This document shows, piece by piece, positions 56,708 through 64,000 of a DNA stretch of 64,000 nt. Every line of letters starts with the position of its first letter. Position 1 is the stretch's first letter. The translations under genes and the position numbers were made by a program. The notes below the pieces were generated by a model that saw only the letters and a program-made list of their open reading frames with translations, was not told the origin of the DNA and ran no database searches. The DNA lies in NCBI RefSeq assembly GCF_900099735.1, contig NZ_FNDT01000003.1, positions 124,001-188,000 of the forward strand, read 5' to 3'. This DNA is from Arthrobacter subterraneus (GTDB taxonomy: Bacteria > Actinomycetota > Actinomycetes > Actinomycetales > Micrococcaceae).

Positions 56708-56744
56708 GACAAGCCCGCCGGGCAGGCGGCCCGGCGGACTTGTC
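56708..56744 (-). terminator. Hairpin between DUF3039 and the MFS gene
   Basis: 16-bp stem with one mismatch, arms 56708-56723 and 56729-56744, 5-base loop. Lies 9 bases beyond the DUF3039 stop and just upstream of the MFS start. Confidence 0.7.
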
Positions 56745-56752
56745 ATCAGGTG

Positions 56753-57049
56753 CTAGGAGTCTTCCCCTGAGCGCATTGAGCTGTAGATTTCCTTGCAGGT
56801 GGGGCATACCGGAAACTTCTCCGGGTCCCTGCCGGGGGTCCACACCTTGCCGCACAGGGCAATGACGGGCTCTCCGGACAGCGCCGACTCCATGATCTTC
56901 TCTTTACGGACGTAGTGGGCGAACCGCTCCCGGTCCCCGGGTTCCACTTCCTCGCGCAGTTCTTCGCGCTCGATGGTGGCCGTGGAGGTTCCGGAGTCGC
57001 CCGGCGCTCCGTGGGGGCTGTCGTCAAAGGGATCTGCTGGCGTACTCAT
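56753..57049 (-). CDS. DUF3039 family protein
   Basis: 98 residues from the ATG at 57049. An acidic N-terminus, then the conserved core FAHYVRKEKIMESALSGEPV, then IALCGKVWTPGRDPEKFPVC and PTCKEIY; the Cys-X2-Cys pair and one more Cys suggest zinc binding. Widespread in actinobacteria without known function. It lies between the ABC permease gene and the MFS gene, same strand. Confidence 0.9.
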   Translation of the reverse strand: MSTPADPFDDSPHGAPGDSGTSTATIEREELREEVEPGDRERFAHYVRKEKIMESALSGEPVIALCGKVWTPGRDPEKFPVCPTCKEIYSSMRSGEDS

Positions 57050-57089
57050 GGCTCCATCCTACTGCCGATGCTCCGCGCACAGGCGGGAC

Positions 57090-58661
57090 TCATTTGTTGA
57101 CAGCCACTGCCTCCAGCAGTTCGGGCCCCCGCTTGTCGTACCACGCCCCGCCGATCCGGATCCCGCCGTAAAAAACAGCAGTCCCGACCACCACTCCCGC
57201 GCAGAGTGTCAACCAACCGAATACCGTGCTCCCGGTGGCAAGGTAGGCGATTGCCAGTCCGACCTCCGGCGCGAGGAGGACCATCAGGACTACCCAACCG
57301 ATGCCCTGGATGGCAAGCATGGAGAAACCGGTTCCGGGGGGTGTCTTGAATGGGCTCTCCCCCGGTAGCGGGACGTTGTAGGTGTAGCGCGCTGACACGA
57401 CGCTGGCAAAGCCGGTGCCCGTCAGTAGGGTCCCGACGGCCAGCCCGAGCATCATGGGCAGATCGGCCAGTGACCCGCTCAGCCAGAGCGGAGCAATGGT
57501 GAAGACGAGCACCACGGGAACCGCAAAGACGAGGAGCGCCGCTGCCCTGCCCGCGCGGTCGGCCCGGCCGCTTACGCCGGCCGACAGGTGCATCCAGAAC
57601 GCGGTGTTGTCGTAGGAGATATCTGCTGAGATCGACCAGGCAAGCAGGAACGCAGTGACCGGGCCGAGGTAGTTCAGCAGGAAAAACCCTCCGGAATCGC
57701 CGCTGATGAACCACAGCAGGATCGGCAGCAGGGGCACAACGAGGATTGACGCTGCGTACCTCGGGTCACGGACCCAGTAGGTTAGCGCGCGGGCGGCGAC
57801 TGCACCGGCGGGTGTGGCCGGCACACGTGCAAACAGTCCCACGTTGCCGCCCGGCTTGCGGCTCACTGCGTTATACGGCGGGGTGACAAGGGCATGGCTG
57901 AGGCTGGCATGCCACAGGTACGTCACTCCGGCGATTGCGCCGAGACCGATACCAAGACGCGCCAGCGCCGTGAGCCCGTCGCCGGCAGCGAGATCGGCCG
58001 GTATTGCAACAAAAACTCCGAGCGGCGTCCACGCCAGGATGTTCGCCAGTTCTCCGGCGAATTCAGGGGAATTCCGGAAGCCTGCGGTAACGCCCGCGAA
58101 AATGGGCCCGAGAAGGACGAGCGGAATGATTGCCACCATTGAGCTGACATCCCTGAACCGGCGGAAAGATGCAAGGGCCGTGCCAGCCGTCGTCACCAGG
58201 CGGGAACCCGCTACGCAGAGCAGGACGGCGCAAACGGCGCAGATCGCCGCCGCGAGCGCGGCAATCGGGTAACGGATCCATGTCAGAGTCAGGGCAAGGA
58301 AGGCAATCAGCGTGACGGCACCGGGGATGCCGATCACCCCGCTGAGGGTCAGCCCTGTCATGAGTTGTCGCAGGGGAATCGTGAAGGTGACAAAGCGGGC
58401 CGGATCCAGAGTCATATCGACGCCGGAGGCAACCAGCGGGATGACCACCCACCCAAGCACGGCAGCCGAGCCGCCCAGTACCACCACAGTGCGCATCAGT
58501 TCCAGGTCGAGGGCTCCGAGCGCTATCAGGCCGGCAACGATCATTCCGAGCAGGCCGAGGCCGTACAACGCACCAAGGATGACTCCGACAAGCTGCCAGG
58601 TACTGCGGCGCAGGGAATTGCGCAGTAACAGGAGCTTGAGCTTCAGGAGGTGCGCAACCAT
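57090..58661 (-). CDS. ABC transporter permease (ABC-2-like exporter)
   Basis: 523 residues from the ATG at 58661, overlapping the ATPase gene by 19 bases. Twelve or so hydrophobic segments; MVAHLLKLKLLLLRNSLRRS at the N-terminus is the coupling helix region of this exporter class. Works with the ATPase just upstream. The substrate is not evident; similar pairs in actinobacteria are annotated only as ABC-2-type exporters. Confidence 0.87.
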   Translation of the reverse strand: MVAHLLKLKLLLLRNSLRRSTWQLVGVILGALYGLGLLGMIVAGLIALGALDLELMRTVVVLGGSAAVLGWVVIPLVASGVDMTLDPARFVTFTIPLRQLMTGLTLSGVIGIPGAVTLIAFLALTLTWIRYPIAALAAAICAVCAVLLCVAGSRLVTTAGTALASFRRFRDVSSMVAIIPLVLLGPIFAGVTAGFRNSPEFAGELANILAWTPLGVFVAIPADLAAGDGLTALARLGIGLGAIAGVTYLWHASLSHALVTPPYNAVSRKPGGNVGLFARVPATPAGAVAARALTYWVRDPRYAASILVVPLLPILLWFISGDSGGFFLLNYLGPVTAFLLAWSISADISYDNTAFWMHLSAGVSGRADRAGRAAALLVFAVPVVLVFTIAPLWLSGSLADLPMMLGLAVGTLLTGTGFASVVSARYTYNVPLPGESPFKTPPGTGFSMLAIQGIGWVVLMVLLAPEVGLAIAYLATGSTVFGWLTLCAGVVVGTAVFYGGIRIGGAWYDKRGPELLEAVAVNK

Positions 58662-59476
58662 GCCAGTCCCGCCCCTGGATTCCTGCCGCCGACAAGCTCG
58701 ACGAAGCGGTCCTCGAGGGTCGCATCGCCGCGCACATCGTCGACCGTACCGGCCGCCAGAACCGTTCCGGCGGCGATAACCGCGACGTGATCGCACATTC
58801 GTTGGACGAGATCCATGACGTGGCTCGACACGATCACCGTCCCGCCACCACTGGCATAGGTGGCAAGGATGTCCCGGATGTTGGCTGCCGATACCGGATC
58901 CACTGATTCGAACGGCTCGTCCAGCACCAACAGCCGCGGCGCATGCACAAGGGCCGAGGCCAGGGCAATCTTCTTCGTCATGCCCGCCGAGTAGTCAACA
59001 ACGAGCGTTCCGGCGTCCTCGACGAGGTCCAGCGCCTCCAGCAGGTCCGACACCCTCACCGCAACCTCCTCCCGGTCCATCCCGCGGAGGAGGCCCGCAT
59101 AGGTCACCAGTTGCTCTCCGGTCAATCTGTCGAACAGCCTGACGCCATCCGGCAGGATCCCCATCAGCTTCTTGGCCTCCAGCGGCGCCCGCCACACGTC
59201 TACTCCATGCACCCATATCTGGCCGTAATCCGGACGCAGCAGTCCGGTTGCCATGGAGAGCGTGGTTGTTTTGCCGGCGCCGTTCGGCCCGACCAGCCCG
59301 TAGAAGGACCCCGTCGGAACATCAAGATCGATGCCGTTGACCGCGATCCTGTCGCCGAAGCGCTTTGCCAAGCCGCGCAGGGCCAGCGCCGGCCGCACTC
59401 CCGGAGCCTGCGAGCCGCCGGACCGGCCGGACGGTTCCGGCGCAGGCGGCATGGAGGGCAAGGGCTGGGAAGTCAT
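58643..59476 (-). CDS. ABC transporter ATP-binding protein
   Basis: 277 residues. Walker A GLVGPNGAGKTTTLSMATGL, signature YSAGMTKKIALASALVHA (SAGM in place of SGGQ, as in CcmA/NatA-like exporter ATPases), Walker B RLLVLDEPFESVDP. The first 30 residues are Pro/Gly-rich linker. ATG at 59476. Forms an exporter with the following permease. Confidence 0.93.
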   Translation of the reverse strand: MTSQPLPSMPPAPEPSGRSGGSQAPGVRPALALRGLAKRFGDRIAVNGIDLDVPTGSFYGLVGPNGAGKTTTLSMATGLLRPDYGQIWVHGVDVWRAPLEAKKLMGILPDGVRLFDRLTGEQLVTYAGLLRGMDREEVAVRVSDLLEALDLVEDAGTLVVDYSAGMTKKIALASALVHAPRLLVLDEPFESVDPVSAANIRDILATYASGGGTVIVSSHVMDLVQRMCDHVAVIAAGTVLAAGTVDDVRGDATLEDRFVELVGGRNPGAGLAWLRTS

Positions 59477-59524
59477 GGGTCCACGCTAACAACGGCGCAC
59501 GTGCGCCTTCGTCATCCGAAAGGA

Positions 59525-60619
59525 CTAAAAACCGCCCGCACGCTGGTACTGGGGTGCCCACGGCAGATCGGCGCCGAGCTTGTCGGCCGCCCTCGCCCAC
59601 CAGTGGGGATCCCGCAGCGCGGCACGCGCGATCAGCACCGCGTCCGCTTCACCGTTCCGGATCACCCCGTCCGCAACCCCCGGATCATTGATCAGGCCGA
59701 CAGCGCCGGTGGGTACCCCGCTGTGCCTTCGGACCTGTTCGGCAAGGTGCACCTGGTACCCGGGCTCGGCGGGTATGACTGCATCAGGAACAGCTCCGCC
59801 TGAGGAAACGTCGACAAAGTCCACACCGCGCTCGGCCGCTGCTGCGGCCAGACGCCCCGAACTGGCGCCGTCGAGGCCTCCGTCTACCCAGTCCGTCCCG
59901 GAAATTCTCAGCAGCAGCGGCATGGAGTCCGGAAGGACTTCCCGGACTGCGTCGATCACAGCCAGGGTGAGCCGGAACCGGTTTTCCTCCGATCCACCCC
60001 AGCGATCCGTGCGGGAGTTCACGAGAGGACTGAGGAACTGGTGCAGCAGGTACCCGTGAGCCGCGTGTATTTCGACCGTGTCGAAGCCTGCCTGGACTGC
60101 CCGGGCCGCAGCGGACCGGAAATCCTCGATCGTGGCGAGGATTTCGTGTTCCGTCATGGCCCGGGGCGGAGCATAGCTGCCGAACGGCTCGCCGGTAGGT
60201 CCCACCGTCTGCCAACCGCCGTCGCCGGCCGCAACAGAGCCGCGCCTGCCGCTGAAGGGCCACCAGGCGGACCCTTTGCGCCCGGCGTGCGCGAGCTGGA
60301 CGCCGATCTTCGCGTCCACCGCGCCGTGCCGGTGCACAAAATCGGTGATACGCCGCCATGCCGCCGTATGTTCATCGGTGTAGAGCCCGGTGTCGCGGGG
60401 ACTGATCATTCCGGCGGCGTTCACGGCGGTGGCCTCGGTGATGATGAGCGCTGCGCCGCCTGCGGCGAACTGGCCCAGGTGCATCAGGTGCCAGTCATGG
60501 GGAACCCCCGGCGCATGCACAGCGTCCGCGGAATACTGGCACATTGCCGCCACCCACCCACGGTGCGCCAGGGTCAGGCTGCGCAGCGTAAGTGGGGAAA
60601 ACAGGCCCGTGTCAGCCAT
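59525..60619 (-). CDS. NADH:flavin oxidoreductase (Old Yellow Enzyme family)
   Basis: FMN-dependent ene-reductase-type TIM barrel of 364 residues, YqjM-like. Substrate-binding His pair and loop EIHAAHGYLLHQFLSPLVNS, then RTDRWGGSEENRFRLTLAVI, and YQVHLAEQVRRHSGVPTGAV near the FMN site. ATG at 60619, which overlaps the stop of the thioredoxin-like gene by one base. Substrate (enone or nitro compound) unknown. Confidence 0.92.
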   Translation of the reverse strand: MADTGLFSPLTLRSLTLAHRGWVAAMCQYSADAVHAPGVPHDWHLMHLGQFAAGGAALIITEATAVNAAGMISPRDTGLYTDEHTAAWRRITDFVHRHGAVDAKIGVQLAHAGRKGSAWWPFSGRRGSVAAGDGGWQTVGPTGEPFGSYAPPRAMTEHEILATIEDFRSAAARAVQAGFDTVEIHAAHGYLLHQFLSPLVNSRTDRWGGSEENRFRLTLAVIDAVREVLPDSMPLLLRISGTDWVDGGLDGASSGRLAAAAAERGVDFVDVSSGGAVPDAVIPAEPGYQVHLAEQVRRHSGVPTGAVGLINDPGVADGVIRNGEADAVLIARAALRDPHWWARAADKLGADLPWAPQYQRAGGF

Positions 60620-61617
60620 CAGAACAGGGCCCTCGCCAGCGCGCTGCGCGCCTTGTTCACTCTGGGATCGGTAGGGCCGATGATGTCGAACAGCTCCAGG
60701 AGCCGCACCCGTGCCGCTTCCCGCTCCTCACCCACAGCACGCGCGATGAACGTGGTGAGCCGCGCGAAAGCATCCTCCACGTGTCCTCCCGACAGGTCGA
60801 GGTCTGCCACCGCCAACTGTGCGTCCAGGGAGTCCGGCGACTCTGCGGCGGCAGTGCGCACGGCCGTTGCGTCAGCGTCCTGCAGCCGCTGCATGAGCTG
60901 CACCTGCGCCAGCCCGGCTTTCGCGTCCGCGTCGGCGGGCTGTTCGGCCAGCGCTTTGCGGTAAGCCGCGGCTGCAGCCTCATAATTGCCCGCCTCGATT
61001 GCGTCGAACGCCTCCTGGTGCAGCGGCGGAAGCGGTGCTTCAGCCGGCTCACCCGCGGTGTCCGGCTCACCGGCAGGAGCGTCGTTCAGGGAGCCGCTCA
61101 CGCCGTTGGCCTGGGCGACCTTCAGAAGCTCATCGACATAGGTCCTGATCTGGGGTTCTGCGAGCACTCCCTCGAACAGGGGTACCGGCTGTCCTTTCAA
61201 CACCCCGACGACGGTGGGCACGCCCTGTGCCTGGAACGCCTGGGCGATCCCGGGTTGGGTCTCGAAATCCACGCGCGCGAGCAGGATCCGGCCGGCCTGT
61301 TCCACCGCGATTGCCTCGAGCACGGACAGAACCTGTGCCGACTGGTCGCTCCAGGAAGCACCGAGCGCAACGATCACGGGCACCTGCGCCGACAGCTGGA
61401 CCAGCTGCGGGAAGACCTGCTCGGTGACGTCGACAATATAAGGACTGCTGCCGGGGGCGGCAGCCGCGGGCGCCGGGTTCGCTGCACCCGGTCCGCCCTG
61501 GGCACCGGCCGGCGCGTTGGCTGATTGCGCCCGGGACTTCAGCGCGGACAGGTCGACAGCGCCGCGCAGGTTCATCGACGACGGCGCGGGGCCGCCCGGA
61601 GTGTTGGGAGTGCTCAT
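60619..61617 (-). CDS. YbbN-like thioredoxin-fold/TPR protein without redox cysteines
   Basis: 332 residues from the ATG at 61617, with GGTGAAAG upstream. N-terminal thioredoxin fold (PVIVALGASWSDQSAQVLSV) followed by TPR-like repeats (AGNYEAAAAAYRKALAEQPA, DADAKAGLAQVQLMQRLQ). The CxxC site of thioredoxin is replaced by SDQS, so it should not be a disulfide enzyme; YbbN/CnoX members act as holdases with DnaK/GroEL. A Gly/Pro/Ala-rich N-terminal 50 residues precedes the domain. Probably co-transcribed with the flavoprotein gene. Confidence 0.88.
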   Translation of the reverse strand: MSTPNTPGGPAPSSMNLRGAVDLSALKSRAQSANAPAGAQGGPGAANPAPAAAAPGSSPYIVDVTEQVFPQLVQLSAQVPVIVALGASWSDQSAQVLSVLEAIAVEQAGRILLARVDFETQPGIAQAFQAQGVPTVVGVLKGQPVPLFEGVLAEPQIRTYVDELLKVAQANGVSGSLNDAPAGEPDTAGEPAEAPLPPLHQEAFDAIEAGNYEAAAAAYRKALAEQPADADAKAGLAQVQLMQRLQDADATAVRTAAAESPDSLDAQLAVADLDLSGGHVEDAFARLTTFIARAVGEEREAARVRLLELFDIIGPTDPRVNKARSALARALF

Positions 61618-61681
61618 GCTTTCACCTTATTACTGAAGCCGACATCAATGGACAACTCGAATCCGTCCGGGATTCTCCGGG

Positions 61682-63373
61682 TCAGCGCAGTTCTGCAGAG
61701 AGCAGCTGCTGCGCAGCGCCGATCACGGTGATCTTCTGATCGCTGCCGGCCGCCGGAACGTACATCATGACCGCCTCGCCGTAGCGCACATCAATACCTT
61801 CCTCCGTGGACTCCTCACCCGTGAGGGTCTCGTAGACCGTGCCTTCCAGCGCGATCGAATCGCCGGGTCCTTCGGGAACGCTGCTGTAGGTGTGGTCGAG
61901 GTATCCGAACACCATCGCTCCCCCGTCCCCGGTGGAGATCGCCCTTGTGTGCTCGGGCACGGGCTTGTGGGTGAAGGTGATGTCTGCGGAGTCATTTCCT
62001 GCATCGGCCACCACATCGGACTGGAAGGAAGTGATCGCGTCCGCGAAGGAGTTGGGCTCGAAGGTTGCCGCGTTGCGCCCCTCCGGCTTGGTCAGGTAAT
62101 CCGCGATGGCGGCGACCGCGTCCTCGGGAGAGGCAACAAGCTCCTCACCGCCGTCGACGGGCAACATCTGCAGCCCCTCCGGCGTCCCGGCCGTGGGGAA
62201 GGTGGTTCCCGGCAGCATCTGGATCGACGAAGTAAGCCTGTAGTTCGACCGGGGATCATCCTGTACCAGTACCAGCGCCTGCGGGACCGGATTGGACTCT
62301 CCCTGGGTGAGCGCGACGACGGTGCGCGGCCACTCACTGCCGGTGGGGATCATGCTGGTGAGGACGGGATCCGCTGCCACAGGGGTGGGCGCTGCCACCT
62401 CGTCGGCCTGTGACCGGACTGAATAGTTGGCGGTTCGCAGCGAAGCGGCCGCACCGGCAACGCGGGACTCAAGCAGTGTTGCGTCGGCCGCGGCGTCGGC
62501 CTCCGCCACCGTGGTGGCCACGGATGCCAGAATCCGCTCAAGCTGGGTTTCCAAAATCACGGGGTGCTGTTCCGCAGATTCCGCTTCAGCCGATCCGGAA
62601 GGCGCTGCGGGTTCGGTCCCGGTGGCGTGGCCGGCCGCGGTTCCGGAAAGCCCGAGCGCGACGGTGAGTCCGAGGGCAGCCAACGGCCGCACCGGGTGGG
62701 CCGTGAAGCTGCTTCCCCGGGGGCCGCGGCGTCCCTCGTTCCGGGCACGGGCACGGGTGCCCGCGGCAGCCGGGTCGCGGCTGGGCCTGCGCGGCTTCGT
62801 GAAGCCAAGGGCCACACCGAGAACCAGCAGGAGTGCTCCGACGATGATCAGCGGGACGGCCCAGGGAGTGGCTGTGTCATTGGGGCTGGTGATGGAAACT
62901 GCAGTCGGCGCGGGAGTTTCACCGTCCGCGGCGATGAGGATCGACCACTCGCCCTCCCCCGGGTCCAGCCAGCGGTGGGTCAATGAACCGTCAGCGGTTT
63001 CCTCGCTGGTCCAGAGATCGGCACCGCTCGGATTTGGAACGGTCTCCTCGCCCTCGGTGAACTCGGTGGCCAGCTCTTCCTCGCCGATACCGGTGACGGT
63101 CAGGTGCGCGGCATCCGCCACCCAGGCGTCGACGTCGGACGCCCGCCCGACCGCGAGAGTAAAGGTACCCTCGGACTGCACGCTGATGTCGATGTCCTCA
63201 GCGTCCCCCTCCTTGGCGCCGGCATCTATGACCGTCACCGGGCCGCTCTGCGCATCGGCGGGGACCGAAACCGTCACCGTTTCCGGCGGTGCCCACCAGG
63301 TGAGCTGGCCGATGCCCAGCAGTACCAGCAGCGCGCCGATCGCCATGACGGGAACAGCAAGAGGAAAGCGCAC
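61682..63373 (-). CDS. Conserved-looking membrane protein of unknown function
   Basis: 563 residues. The N-terminal hydrophobic segment MRFPLAVPVMAIGALLVLLG anchors or exports it. A beta-rich extracellular domain (residues 30-170) and a second membrane segment (AVPLIIVGALLLVLGVALGF, about 175-195) follow. A basic Arg-rich stretch, a third hydrophobic stretch (PLAALGLTVALGLSGTAAG), and a C-terminal extracellular domain with a putative binding fold follow. No catalytic motif recognised. The ATG is at 63373; it is divergent from the AI-2E-like gene. Confidence 0.8.
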   Translation of the reverse strand: MRFPLAVPVMAIGALLVLLGIGQLTWWAPPETVTVSVPADAQSGPVTVIDAGAKEGDAEDIDISVQSEGTFTLAVGRASDVDAWVADAAHLTVTGIGEEELATEFTEGEETVPNPSGADLWTSEETADGSLTHRWLDPGEGEWSILIAADGETPAPTAVSITSPNDTATPWAVPLIIVGALLLVLGVALGFTKPRRPSRDPAAAGTRARARNEGRRGPRGSSFTAHPVRPLAALGLTVALGLSGTAAGHATGTEPAAPSGSAEAESAEQHPVILETQLERILASVATTVAEADAAADATLLESRVAGAAASLRTANYSVRSQADEVAAPTPVAADPVLTSMIPTGSEWPRTVVALTQGESNPVPQALVLVQDDPRSNYRLTSSIQMLPGTTFPTAGTPEGLQMLPVDGGEELVASPEDAVAAIADYLTKPEGRNAATFEPNSFADAITSFQSDVVADAGNDSADITFTHKPVPEHTRAISTGDGGAMVFGYLDHTYSSVPEGPGDSIALEGTVYETLTGEESTEEGIDVRYGEAVMMYVPAAGSDQKITVIGAAQQLLSAELR

Positions 63374-63604
63374 TCGAGAAACCTAACGTTGAAATGGGTG
63401 GGCCCGGGTGAGCCGGGCTGGCGGGACTAGATCCCATCGTAACGAAGATGTCTCAACGGAACCTGAGCGTCAACGCCACCGCACTTCCCAATGGCCCGGA
63501 CACCGCCGGCGACTCCCGCGCAGCGCGTTCCGGTCCTGTTAGTGTTTCGCTAGTTGAGCAACCGGTGTTGACCGTGCCGACACGCAAACGAAAGCGGACC
63601 ATAC

Positions 63605-64000
63605 GTGAGTGAACGCGAAGACGTGCCGATCAGCGAGCCCCTGCCCCGCCCGGCGTCGTCAGTGAACCAGACGCCGGAAGAACCCGGCGCAGAGGAGCCG
63701 GCACCCCGAGTGGAACCGGCCCCCCGAGTGGAGCCGCGCCGTCGGGGACTGGGGCCGGCCATGACCCGGCTGCGTTCCATGGTGCCGGTTGCTCAGCCCC
63801 GGCCGCGCTTCGAGTTCCCGCCGGAGCGCGCCGGCAGGGTTCCCGTGGACGAGTCGGTAAGCATCGGCGATGACCGGCTCAAGTTCGGTGGTGCGCAGCC
63901 CCGCTCCATGCGCCAGCACCCGATCCACTTCGGGTTCATGGCCAGCGTCGGGGTGGGACTGGCACTGCTTGCGTATTTCATGATCACCAACGTCGGTCAA
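63605..64000 (+). CDS. Probable AI-2E-family permease, 5' part only
   Basis: Open from the GTG at 63605 to the window edge, 132 codons. The first 100 residues are hydrophilic, Pro/Glu/Arg-rich, with the tandem PAPRVEPAPRVE. The first membrane segment begins near residue 113 (HPIHFGFMASVGVGLALLAY, then FMITNVGQ), which matches the start of actinobacterial AI-2E (PerM/TqsA-like) family transporters. Only TM1 is visible, so the family call rests on this segment. ATG codons further in are unlikely because the hydrophilic lead is typical. Confidence 0.6.
   Translation, partial: MSEREDVPISEPLPRPASSVNQTPEEPGAEEPAPRVEPAPRVEPRRRGLGPAMTRLRSMVPVAQPRPRFEFPPERAGRVPVDESVSIGDDRLKFGGAQPRSMRQHPIHFGFMASVGVGLALLAYFMITNVGQ

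Overview
The window looks like a chromosomal segment of a high-GC actinobacterium of the Micrococcaceae, close to Arthrobacter and its relatives. The evidence is the GC-rich coding sequence, the gene order ilvD-ilvB-ilvN-ilvC-serA, the neighbourhood DUF2017-clpS next to murI-(Rv1339-like)-rph-rdgB, a DUF3039 protein, a DUF222/HNH protein, malate:quinone oxidoreductase, and several plausible leaderless GTG starts. Most content is housekeeping. There is no prophage, insertion sequence, CRISPR array or rRNA operon. Two tRNA genes, Lys(CTT) and Leu(TAG), are present.

Layout. 1-6.9 kb: branched-chain amino acid biosynthesis on the minus strand (ilvD, a 14-residue leader peptide with attenuator, ilvB, ilvN, ilvC), then serA cut by the window edge. 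7-15.7 kb: a hypothetical protein, a 2-hydroxyacid dehydrogenase, a sugar-dehydrogenase-like lipoprotein, tRNA-Lys, a Bcp peroxiredoxin, tRNA-Leu, a fasciclin lipoprotein, a peptide-type ABC binding lipoprotein and mqo. 15.7-26 kb: an RND exporter with a (Gly-Ala-Ala)10 tract, a flavin monooxygenase with a MarR regulator, transglutaminase, SDR, DUF222/HNH protein, a lipoprotein and an alpha/beta hydrolase. 26-32 kb: NAD de novo operon nrtR-nadA-nadB-nadC-nifS-like. 32-39.5 kb: hydrolase, Ser/Thr kinase, a small acidic protein, a Fpg/Nei glycosylase, a TetR regulator and two MFS transporters. 39.5-46.9 kb: sbcCD, an ADP-ribosylglycohydrolase-like protein lacking its metal motifs, an exonuclease-BRCT protein and a DedA protein. 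47-53.4 kb: rdgB, rph, an MBL-fold protein, murI, DUF2017, clpS, then divergent pncB-pncA (NAD salvage). 53.4-64 kb: a helicase-MFS pair, DUF3039, an ABC exporter pair, an OYE flavoprotein with a YbbN-like protein, a membrane protein, and the start of a probable AI-2E-family permease.

The genes work as local modules. NAD can be made de novo (nadABC under a probable NrtR repressor) and from nicotinamide (pncA-pncB), and an ilv operon appears to be controlled by leader-peptide attenuation.

The most unusual signal is not a gene. Seven of the eight convergent gene junctions carry local direct repeats. In five of these, plus one co-directional junction, the repeat copies the 3' end of a gene, including its stop codon, just downstream of that gene. 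Unit sequences differ from locus to locus, so this is not a dispersed REP family. Each locus has duplicated its own gene tail. Short in-frame tandem repeats also occur inside the RND exporter and sbcC genes.
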